A DNA stretch of 64,000 bases from Ciona savignyi (lineage: Eukaryota; Chordata; Ascidiacea; Phlebobranchia; Cionidae): assembly GCA_000149265.1 (NCBI GenBank), contig CH002523.1, positions 40,724-104,723 of the forward strand, written 5' to 3'. Below the pieces are notes generated by a model. The model worked only from the letters and a program-made list of their open reading frames with translations, searched no databases and had not been told where the DNA came from. Positions 25,301 through 36,200 of this stretch are shown here, one piece after another; position 1 is the stretch's first letter; the number at the start of each line of letters is the position of its first letter. The position numbers and the translations under genes were made by a program.

Positions 25301-28300
25301 TACCTCGACTGTAGCGGGGGATTCCGTTGCCCTTAATATAACAACTTGACTTTGTCGAGTCATCTTGCACCACCACCAAGTTCAGCACTTAACCGAGCAA
25401 ACAAGTCAACAATTCCAAAGTCGATTTAAAATCTGATACGATTGTGTCGACACATGAGTTTTGTTTACCACCCTAGTTTCATATCGAAACGATGTTATCA
25501 AGCGTACATGTTTAAGCTACGTTGCTGGATCATGTTTTACAAGTGGACGTATTTAGAGAATAACTTTTTCCACGAAGTTTTATAAATAGCTCCACTACTT
25601 TCTTACGTCGGCAAGCGTGAAGTACCATGAAAACGCATTACGTTCAAAATCGGCATAGTTGAATGCCATCTTCTGTATTGGAAATATACTAGTACAACGT
25701 CATAGGCCACATTATTACGTCAGAAAACACGGTCTCCTGAGGGCATTTTCTGGTTTGTAATATCGCGACTTGCTCAACTTGTACCTATCTATCCAATATG
25801 AACCATAACGTGTTTTCCGATATTAAAACGGAGGCTTTAAACCAATTTAAAACCCGCTGGAACATTGAGAATATATTTTACGAGACAACTGGTTGCATGA
25901 CGTCAATAGCTTAACCACAAAATATTTACTACCTCGTTGAGTCTCAAACACAATCTCGCTTGTTTTGTAAGAGTGGGTGTCGGTTATTTCAGGATGAAGT
26001 CATTGCAGCTTTAGAATTTGCACTCCCCGACTAAATAGCGCTGTTTTGTGACGTGTTGATTGAAAATTGAGTTGGCATGGGAATTTCGATTTCGTGATAA
26101 TTCCTGCGTGAATCAGCACCGCTTTTGATGTTTGGCTGTGGTAAAAACGAAGTTCCAGACACGCCCATTTTTCAACCAATCACAGCCCGCCACACGAACT
26201 CAGCTGACCCCGCGGATTCACTGTTTACTACCTCGATATTCGCCGCGGTGATGTCAACATGTTTTTAAAGTTTTCGGGAGATAAATTAATCGAAGTTGGG
26301 CGCCAGTCGACCAAGGTTTTACTCGCAACTGCAGAAATCGACCTTTGGTGTGTTATTCTGGGAGTTTGTTATGTAACCGTTGGAAATAGTTGTACAGAAC
26401 GAACTGCAGTGGGGTTCAAAAACACTCCAGGCGCTGTTTTCGTGGAAAGACCACGTGGTTAACTGTCAATGACTTACGTAACATCAAAACAGCAGGGTAC
26501 GAAATTGAACAGCGCAGGGTTCGAAACAAGCTACTTCACATTTAAACTATTTTCTCCATACCCGCATACATCATTAGCGATTCCAACGTAAAAAAAGTGG
26601 GTCAGTTCGGTGAAATCAGCGCCAGTAATCAGCCCGGCGAAGTATCCTCTAACCAAGGATCAGCACTTCGTGTTTTAATAATCGCTGACCTAAGTCAAGA
26701 CGTAATCCGGTTTATCTCGTCGAAAGACGATTTTCACAAATGTCAGTATCCGCAGGCTGAACACGCACCCTTTAAGGCAAGATAAACCCCTTTTAATCAT
26801 TTTTTGTTGAAATAAAAACAACACACATGTTCAGTACGTTTTGATACAGAGTTAAAACGTTTAAACAGCGGCAGCAAACTTTATCTTTGTAAGTGAAGGA
26901 AAACAACTTTTCTGACCTGCGTGTATTGGCGACAACGTTTTACGGCCGACAGTAATAAAACGACAATATTCCAACAATTGTGTTACTTACGTTGACGACA
27001 TGTCAGAACAAGAATGAAATTTTAAGTACAGAAAAAAACTCCTTTTAAACGTACGCCATGTAATAGCAACTCAGTTCTTTCTAAGGCGTCAGAAAACGTT
27101 ATATAATTAGGTACATGGCATCGCTTTGAAAATCACGTTGTCGTGGGCTATTCCTAAGTACGTAGTCTGCGCGTGCCTTTATTTCACACGACGGCGATGT
27201 TATAAATTGATTTGCCGTGTGGAATATTAAGCAAATATGACGTAAAACGTAACTGTTTGCTCACTCGTTGGCTGCCATGGCTACGGTGTGAGACCAGCAT
27301 AACGGCAAACGGGTGAAATAATGGAAATTGATACATCTAGTCTATAGGTTGTTTGTAATTTAATATGATTTGAGCTATATATAACCGAGGCGACCTGACA
27401 CTTATTCAAGCCGTATTTTGTAAAAAAAATAGGTCGGATAAAATGCAAATAACTTTAGGTGAAAGTAGAATTTCTAGGAAGCGGAAACTGACATACACAA
27501 ACTCGCTTAGTCATGATGAATGTGCATTTACATACAGGATTCAAATCACGAAGGGTAATGCACGACCCTGGATTCTTGATGACGTCGAAAATCACGCGTC
27601 ACTGGAATTAAATTTAACCGTTTTCAGTTCCTCATACTGTTTAACCATTCGTTACAGCCATGAAGTATATGCAAATAACATCTGCGCATGTATACATTGG
27701 GTTTGGCCAACGGGTAAATACTACTTACTCCAGTGTATAACGTTATATCGCTTAATTCAAATGGCACGACTGCAATGTCGATGGGTTTGCATTAATTTAC
27801 ATTCTACCATGCGTGCAGCATTTGCAGTTGCGGTTTTATATAGTTGCGGTTGGGTCGCCAAATTAGGTAGAAGTCACCGGTTGATGTTATTTATTGTGGA
27901 AAACGCGATCCATTTGGAAAACAATATTTCCTGCAGCTGCTGGTAAACCCAAGACACTCGACACTTCCCTAGGTTGGATATCCAATACGCGGAAACCACG
28001 CAAAACCCATCTCTGATCACTACGAAAAATCGGTTTACCAGCGTTACAGCGTGGCCATCATACCAATGGAAAGTTATGCGCTGCGCAAATTCTCGAGAGC
28101 GCTGAAGGTCAGAGCTCAGGATTGACGCGAGCAAGACGGTACTTTGGGATTAAACCATCGGCAGGTCGGCGTCGTCAAAGTCACAACGTAACCTTTCCAC
28201 AAGCATGCTGCACGCTGATTGCCCGCCGCGTAAACATAGCACTTGACCCGAGGCAAAAACAACAAACAAAAGTCTTGATCTGTAACCCGTATACGCGTTT

Positions 28301-30596
28301 TGGTGAGCATCTATTGAAGTGCGATTCCGAAAAAATACGTCGAGATTTTAGGAAAACGTAACTCAGAATAGACCGTAGTAAGAATTACCCAAAGCATCAT
28401 CCAACTAACTCGACTATAAAATTAAATCTCATACAATCGCTCTTTAAGTTGCCTTTAAAGGACCAGGCGATTGTTATTCTTAGACTTAAGTCTAATTGGA
28501 AGCCATAAAAATCTGACTATCGTATCTAATTATGTGGCGACATGAAAAAGCAATATCGCGTAGTCGTAATTACTTCATAGAAACCGAAATTACACCATGA
28601 AGCATCGACTGGCCGATATAACTAGTAAATATATCTAGTCGCATATACATCGTGTACATACCGCGGTGCGTTATTGCATTCCATGGAGCTATTAAACAGT
28701 TACATTATAGTCTAATAACCGAGCAATTGGGTGCTACGGGTGCGTTAATGACTGGTCCGCTTTTCTGCAGGTGTGCGTTGTAGTTTAGCGGTATATTAAA
28801 TACATGGGTTGGTGAAAGAGAGAACGCATCAATCCTATACAACAACAGAGCTATGAATAAGCGGGGAATTTAACGAGATGGAAATTACCAAGGCATACGC
28901 GTTTTGTGTACACGCGAAAATGACCTTGGGAACCGATCTCGTATATCGGTCCACGTAGATCATTATTTCCAAACTAAATAAATGCAAGGCTGAAGAGCCT
29001 CGCAATACATTTGTATGGTGGGCGGGTTTATACGTATGGCGCCGAGGCATGTTACAATGAGATTTTTAAACATATGACCAGGTAATCAGATATGCCCACT
29101 ACACGATCTACTAAAACTTCACTAGAATCAAATCATAACAATAGCGTTTTCAGATAAACAAATCAAGAACTAAGGTTTACCTTTAAATAGTCGTGCCGGA
29201 AATCGTCGTCGAATGAGGGAAAAACAGCTGGAACAACACAGTGGGTCGCTTGCTGTGGTGGTGAATTCGTAACTCCGGGGTTGGCGGCCTGCACGCAACC
29301 GTTTGCTATGTTTAACACTCTCTCCTGTCCGTTGCCGTCACAAATGGGGATAAACCCGAAGTTCGCGGTCCGTTGCTGCTGGCACGCGACTATCGTTCGC
29401 TGTGGTGACGTCATCACCGAGTTCGTCGAGCAGGATATGACATCATTAGCACCGGAAACGAGGATGAACTGGCGGTTTCCTTCCGTCAGGGTTTTGAGGA
29501 GGGTTCCGTTCAGCAAACCGAGTCGCTGGGTCGAATTGCAGGGCTGAGCGGGAACGGGGGTTGTGACTTCGTACCGACACGCTTTGGCAGGCACGGCAGT
29601 GACAAAGGTTGTGGCGGGTGAGGCGGGCAGCGGTGGGACGCGCGGCTCCACTTTCACGGCCGTGAGTAGGTTGTTCGTGATCGCGTTACTGTCGAACATG
29701 GCTTCATTGGCACCTGAGTTGGAAGGAACTGGATTGATCGAGGCTAGAACCTTTGGTTTGTGCTCGGGCGTTGTAGTGCTACATTCCGACGACTTTCGCT
29801 TCCGTGCGTGTCGTTTGTTCGTCTTCTTATTGGCCGCTTTTAAGGCTTCGATTTTCGACAGGTCGGTTTCATTGGATTGATCTGAGTCGGGGTGCAAATA
29901 GCCGAGAGTAACGCTCTCTGAATCAAGTTTTTTGCCTTTGCATTTTTTCTTCGGTTTGTACTTATAATCCGGATAGTCGCACATGTGCTGTAGTCGTAAT
30001 CGCTCTGCTTCGATTAGAAACGGTCGCTTGGTATATTCAGTCTGTTCCTTCCAGAGTCGACCTAGATTTCGACTAATTTCAGCGTTGTGGAGGTCCGGCG
30101 TTTTTTCCATTATTTTTCTTCGCTCGATCTGCGACCAGATCATAAAGGCGTTCATTGGTCTCTTAATATAGCCAGGTCGGGCAGCGAGTTTCTTTTGGCT
30201 ACTTCGGGAAGGGGGCGGCAACTTGATCTGCGTAGCCGGCAGGTTCTTTAGTTCATTTAATATGTCCTCTCTTTTGCTTTTGCCCGGCGAGCCCATAGGA
30301 ATTTGCTTTCTGTCTGGTTCGGTCTTAATTGGGAATCCATCAAACACGTCATGGCCGCCGGACTCTGGGCAGTCGTTAATACACTCCAATGTTGGAGACG
30401 GCGACGAAGCATGAAGGAGGTCAATCGACTTTCTAGCTACGCCATGCGAGCTTGATTGTAGAATTTCATCTGTGTCCAAATCCCAGTCGGAGCCCAAACC
30501 CGATTCGGGCGAGCCCGGGCTACCGTCCATATTTACACCGGACTGTAAGCTCGAAAGTTCGGCCGATGATTTCAGTGGTCTTGATGTACTAGCCAT
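13150..30596 (-). CDS. SoxC: SoxC (Sox4/11/12-type) HMG-box transcription factor, 2 exons
   Basis: Exons 30596-29181 (472 codons) and 13323-13150 (57 codons plus stop) give a 529-residue protein joined in phase 0. The HMG DNA-binding box spans about residues 142-218 and includes [20 protein letters not shown] and [20 protein letters not shown]. The [10 protein letters not shown] stretch is typical of group C. A basic [10 protein letters not shown] tail follows, and the region after residue 230 is rich in Lys, Thr, Pro and Gln. Exon 2 supplies [14 protein letters not shown], matching the conserved SoxC C-terminal transactivation motif. An in-frame TAA lies 18 nt upstream of the chosen ATG. The exon 1 donor is AAAG/GTAAAC and the exon 2 acceptor TTTTTTCGCAG. 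SoxC proteins act in the nucleus, mainly in neural and progenitor differentiation. The exon 2 assignment is my inference from motif, phase and splice sites. Confidence 0.93.
17193..25905. promoter_or_regulatory. Cluster of five CRE palindromes (TGACGTCA)
   Basis: Exact TGACGTCA sites start at 17193, 19976, 20717, 23859 and 25898. Two of them (20717 and 23859) extend to TGACGTCACAAA. An eight-base palindrome is expected about once per 65 kb in random sequence. Such sites bind CREB/ATF-type bZIP factors in other animals; use here is inferred. Confidence 0.45.
28433..28474. other. Short hairpin-forming sequence in SoxC intron
   Basis: ACAATCGC at 28433-28440 pairs with GCGATTGT at 28467-28474. 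Inside, CTTTAA at 28442-28447 pairs with TTAAAG at 28455-28460 around a five-base loop. A one/six-base internal loop separates the stems. No function is known. Confidence 0.4.
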
Positions 30597-33282
30597 GACG
30601 ATATATTTCTCTTAAAAGTGGTTGTAACTTGGGCACTATTCGAAGTTTTTGCTTTGATCTTTAGCTTAATTCAACATACAGTAAGAAGCACTCAAGTAAA
30701 GCATAACTATTGTTCTCTAAGGCGATGCAATGATAATAATAATAATAATATTCTGTAAATGTAAACAAATCTTTCATTAGCCTATTGCTAAACCGGTAAT
30801 AACGTAAGCACGCGAAAGATAAACAGTACACAGATAATCCGAGTGACTTTATCTTCCCGAGGTAATACATTCGTGCCACAGGCCTACTGTACTAGTCACA
30901 ACATCCTGTGAGTTTGTATTAAAATAATAGTCCGATGCTGTCTTGGGCCAATGTACAAAACGCTGCTTAAATGTAAACATATAACAGCCTGGCAACTGTA
31001 TGCTAGGTGACTAACTATTGTCAAATAGCCCACACTCACACAAATCATATTATACTGTAAACAAACAAACCATACATCACTAACATAACAACATGAGCCG
31101 ATTGAGGTAACAAACTAAACTTTATCATTACATAACATTTTACATAAGCCAGTCAAACGACAACTAAAATGCAAAACACTGTTGTGACTCCGAACAAGTT
31201 GACTGGTATCTGAATCTAAATTTATCTTCGCCATCTCTTTAAACGGTGATAGAGATAGATTCTCCCTTTTTTCTTTCATTTCTCTCCTACGCTCGATCTC
31301 ATTTAAAAAAGTAAACATGCGACCACGATCAGCTGGAAGGCGTGTTCGCTCGTCTACCAGCTGATTCTGTTGACTTTCTGCGAGGCCAATCCTGCCTAGG
31401 GCTTTAAATTGAACGCACAGCGTGAACGCCCGATAACCTCTTTCATTCCCGATGGCGCTCGCTTGCTAAGAATATCCAGAAAACCATATGCTCGCTATTT
31501 TATAGATTTACAGTAAAAAATATTTAACCTCGGTTTACACACGGCGCTGTTTAAATATGCTAGAAAATAAATTCACCAGGCTTTGCATACCTTGTTTCAC
31601 AAAATAATTATAACACTATTTCTTGCTAATACATGACATTTCTACCGAACTAAAACGGGTATAAACGCATAACTTGTATAAGCACAACAAACTAAAATTT
31701 GTACACTGAAACAATTGTCTTTAGCGTCCTCTAGCGCAACAATGCCACATATAACGCAACAATCGAAAAACAGAATACCTTGATCTTCCAGGTTCTTATT
31801 TATATACAGCACCAATTACAACTTTTTTAACTCCAATAATAAGTAATTATTTTCTTAATTAAATTTAAAATCACCAGTTTAAAAGCATTCCAGTAACTGC
31901 TGATGCGGCAAAAGGTTGTAAGCTGTCTTGTCAACTGCATAACCAAACGCAGCATGCCTGTTGCAATTCTAATTTGACAGTGCACTATTTAAAACGAATT
32001 GCTGACTGAGCTTTGGATATTGATATATCTTGTAAATGGGAGTAAAGGATTGTGGCGCAATCTTGCCACGCGTATTGAATTGCCGCATTATTTATCATTT
32101 GGCTCACCGATTTCCTGTGTCAGCGAAATCAGTTGTCAATATTTCTTGGAAAATCGAAATAGGCTTACGCCGTTTTTAGTTTTTAGCTCGATAATCGGAC
32201 AGGTCGGGCATTATCATGCAAGCTTGCTGAATTAATAATGCACGGCTTGACAAGCCGCAACTTCGACATTATTATAAGCCCATTGGAATACTTTACTTAT
32301 TCTAGCGCCTTGTGGTCTTACGATTGCTGACTTCTTATAAAACATCTTGGCTGTTTGCACCTGTTCGCTGCGGGAAGGGAATCCGATTTGAGTACGACTT
32401 GCGCCATCTGTGGAAAATTGACCGGACATAGTCAGCAGGATTAATTGTTTACGGTTTTGGAACCGCATGATTTGTATTGTACACAAAAAACGTCCGTGTC
32501 TTGCAATTATCCCGTGCGAAAACTAATTGTCACGCCGTGCAATTTTGAAACAAGTCGGCAATGTGTAAAGAACGTCTTGTACACGGATCAAAGTACCGGT
32601 AAGATAAAACCTTTTTTAAACCATCAATTATGTGAAAAAGACGGGTATTTAACTTACCAGTGCATAAAATTTACAAAACCACTGCACATGATTTTAGACT
32701 GAAAACGGTTAACGAGAGTGGTGAATTTATCTTACATAAAGTGTTGCGTAAGCCCCGATTGTGGTTATCCTACCAAACCGTACTCTTCCAACAACACTCC
32801 TTTCTTGCATAACATGGACAAGCTACAGAAATGGTATTTTATTAACAAGATGCCTGTAAATAGAATTTCTTTGGCACGTACATGATAAAATAAATTAAGC
32901 CACTTTTGCCTACTTGGAAATAATTGTTTTCATTTTGGAAGTTCATTTTAGGATTTAATTCATAGTTAAAGTATACCTTTTTAACAGTAGTCACAAAACA
33001 CACAGATAATTATCAATAAATCAGATTTTATGTACAAAGTAACCATTTTTAAAATTAAAAAAAAAATTTTTCTTATTTTAAATAAACACACACATGTATA
33101 TTACACGTTTGGTAGTGTAAATTCTGAACTTAAAACAAGTATGGATTATGTAGCAAAGATATTATAAACTACCAAATTTTTAAATTATAAAGTAAACAAT
33201 TAAACAACTGCTAGCTTTATTGAAACATTACACCAATTAAAAATTCACAGTGGCTATTTATTATCAAGTCAATTTACAAATG
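30597..33282. other. Intergenic region, SoxC 5' flank and PPOX 3' flank
   Basis: Should contain the SoxC promoter and 5' UTR. A short TAA microsatellite lies at 30731-30750. Around 31310-31460 the sequence is more GC-rich than its surroundings and could be the core promoter. No coding segment or transposon was recognised. Confidence 0.5.
33257..33262 (-). other. Putative PPOX polyadenylation signal (AATAAA)
   Basis: AATAAA on the minus strand lies about 20 nt beyond the PPOX stop codon. A second AATAAA occurs at 33216-33221. Either could define a very short 3' UTR. Confidence 0.45.
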
Positions 33283-36200
33283 CTACGAAGAAAATCCTTG
33301 TTTTTTAAGAATATTGTTTGCTGCTATGCGACTGTTAAAAATACAGTCATTGATACTGACGCCCCAGTATGAGGAACCGACCAATGAAAGGGGTAGTGAG
33401 TGCTCCGATATAAAATCTTCAGCGTTTTCAACCAGATCAGTATGACCGACCCTGTAAAATAGGTTTTATTCCGGTTAGTTCATGTGAAGCGCATCAGACC
33501 ATACACCAATAGGTTGTTGGATTGAAACCAGCTGCTAGCTAGACGGTAGTGTCCTGACTAAGAGTTTGTTGCTAAAACCATTGTTATTGGTCTAGCACAG
33601 TGGTTCTTTAACTTGTTGGAGGTACCGAACCCCGCAAGTCTTATGCGGGCATTCACCGAACCCTTCGTTGAAATTCAAAATATATCGGTTAAAAAACTTG
33701 AGCCTAAAGTGAACTTATCCCAATCTCCGCTAAACCCCTGGGGTTCGATCGAACCCAGTTTAAGAACCACTGGTTTAGCATAAACTGTAGCAATGTATTA
33801 ATAGGATTTAACACTAAACAGTGCAAGTAACTCAGATTATGGCTCAAGGTAAACCGATGATTGCTAAACCACCCCCTCGCCTTTTTCACTCTTGGTTAAA
33901 AACAGGAGAAACATATCCTAATGCTATCACAACTTAATTTTAAAATACACATATTTTAAGACAGACATCTAAATAATCAAAACGATTGCATGCTTGACAG
34001 GTAATAAAAGTAATTATTGTTTTAAAAATATTGTAATAAAATAAAAGTTGTTAACAGAATGCTACTTGCAGATACTGTATAAATGCTAGGGGGGAAATTT
34101 AAATTGAATGTATAAAATAATAAGAACTTAAAAACACTGATGTAACAAAATAGTATATAATAACATGCAAGTTTTAAGAGGATTGTATGATTCACTTTGT
34201 ATTCCCCACAAAACCGTTAGTTTACGCCTGCGCTTATATTTACCTGTAGGTTGGGATACATTTCCTACACACCGTTACATGCATATTGCTTGGTTCTTTA
34301 TGAATGCCTAATTGTTCAGACAAACTGTGTAAGGCCGCTTCTTCTAATTCTCCAGGAGTAATTTTGTCCGGGTCACCAAATAAATCTTGGAACCAGCTTC
34401 CACCCATCATACAGGTAAGTCTTGTGGAAGGACTGGACAATCTAATGGTCAATAATGTTAATAACACAGACTAGCGACTTGGTGCAAGGATATTTATATA
34501 GGTTGACAACCTTTCGGTTGAAAGACGCCGCACTTAACCACCAGACTATCTGTCGGACATACATGACCCACATTCAACTTGCGAAAATATCATTTTGGAG
34601 AGCAGTCAGACTTTGGTTTAAAACTTATATCGGTAAAAAACAAGACCATGTATGGGGTCACTTATGCTGTTGGGTAAAGCTCTGACCATCCATTGCAAGG
34701 TTGCAGAATTGGAAAATAGCATTTGAGTATAAATATTTTGGAAGGATAAAGTAAAGTCCTGCTGGTGGGCTAACTCAATTAAAGTTTGTTGAATCCGAAC
34801 AAACCACCAGCTAATCAGTTGTGTCCTTAGCGAGTCATATCAGNNNNNNNNNNNNNNNNNNNNNNNNNNNNNNNNNNNNNNNNNNNNNNNNNNNNNNNNN
34901 NNNNNNNNNNNNNNNNNNNNNNNNNNNNNNNNNNNNNNNNNNNTTGCCTGAACCCAGTGATTTAAGGGTCGAACAAAAATCATACCAATGTCTCCATTGT
35001 AAGACTCTAGCAAGTCCAAAAAAGTATTGGTGACCAGATTTTAGTAATGAGGTGATCTGATGATTGCGAATGTCAAAACAGAAAACACCCAATGTATTTT
35101 TCAACCCCAAAGATAAACAAAATATTCTATCACAATGCATGATATCAGAAACCACTCCCAACCTGTCATGTTGAGGGAAAACACATGAATCATATACAAC
35201 TCCTAGAACATTGGAAGCTTCAGAAGATGGAACCAAATGTCCGAATCCGACATGGGGTAGAATCTCACTGGGTATTCCATCATACTCAACATTCACAACC
35301 GCAACATCAACCCAGTGTATGTGGCGAAGCATTATTCCGAGGGTGGAGGTAACCAATTCGTGATTGTCTGATACTTCGATGTTCGAACGACTGACGTGGT
35401 TTGATCTTCTTAATATTGCACTCAACGCATGCGAAGGTAGGGCCGAGATGACATGGTCAATATTTTCAATTTGGTTCGACTCGATCTCGTTTTGTTCTGC
35501 ATTAAAATATTACTTGTAGCGCTCTGTAAGGCACAGTGGTGAATTTTGACCTGCAGATTATTCACACCACCCTTACGTTGTGTTCCTTGGAATTAAGATA
35601 ACATCACACAAATTTAGTTAATCTATTCAGAATTTTAGAAAAATGATTATAGCTTTCAACAACCCGACTGTGGGCAGGTGGTAAGGGTAGATAAATCAGC
35701 CTGGACATACACAACTAGTTAATATTGCGCTTCTTAACGTAACCTGTTTTTGAAAATGAGAGAGTCACTTTGCCATTTTTCTGCATCACAATTTGATCAA
35801 TATTCGATCCTTTTAGGATTTCAACATTCTCTTCTTCTGTGAGTTTCGACGCCAGAGAATCGGTCAAATACGAAAAACCGTTGGCCATGGCCCACTGGGT
35901 CCACTTTTCACGTTTTGCTCGTTTTACAAACGGATTCGACATCAAGCTCTTGTTGAAAAGGTCTGGATTTTTAATGGCAGGTCTTCTTGCCATTCCTGCC
36001 TGCAATATTGGGCAAACAACAAGTTTAACAATGCTTTATAATAACCGGTTATTACAATTAAAAAGAACATAAAAATTCTTGGTGCTTTATTATATGATAA
36101 TAAAATGAAACAATCAACACAATATTGTGGATGCACAAAAATTCTTGAGCCATTGTTCCAATACTCAGAAAGATTACTTATTATGTCATTTGTAAGAACA

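Larger units (their letters stand above)
13324..29180 (-). other. SoxC intron 1, 15.9 kb, no recognisable transposons
   Basis: The intron separates the HMG-box exon from the activation-motif exon. I saw none of the SINE-like family cores or inverted-repeat elements that occur every few kilobases elsewhere in the window. It contains five perfect TGACGTCA palindromes (17193, 19976, 20717, 23859, 25898), many near-CRE and TTACGTAA-like sites, and frequent CpG. This is what one would expect of a cis-regulatory reservoir. Specific enhancers cannot be delimited from the sequence alone. Open frames inside it (14801-15298 minus, 18069-18497 plus, 27443-27946 plus) show no family resemblance. Confidence 0.7.

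Noticed and set aside
31115..31318. Charged open frame upstream of SoxC (EIERRREMKEKREN)
   Set aside because: It could be a 5' UTR or promoter segment, but there is no downstream continuation and no family match; too short to call.
34835..35425. Long minus-strand open frame spanning the N gap
   Set aside because: Only 35163-35425 is coding (PPOX exon 6); the remainder is intron and Ns.
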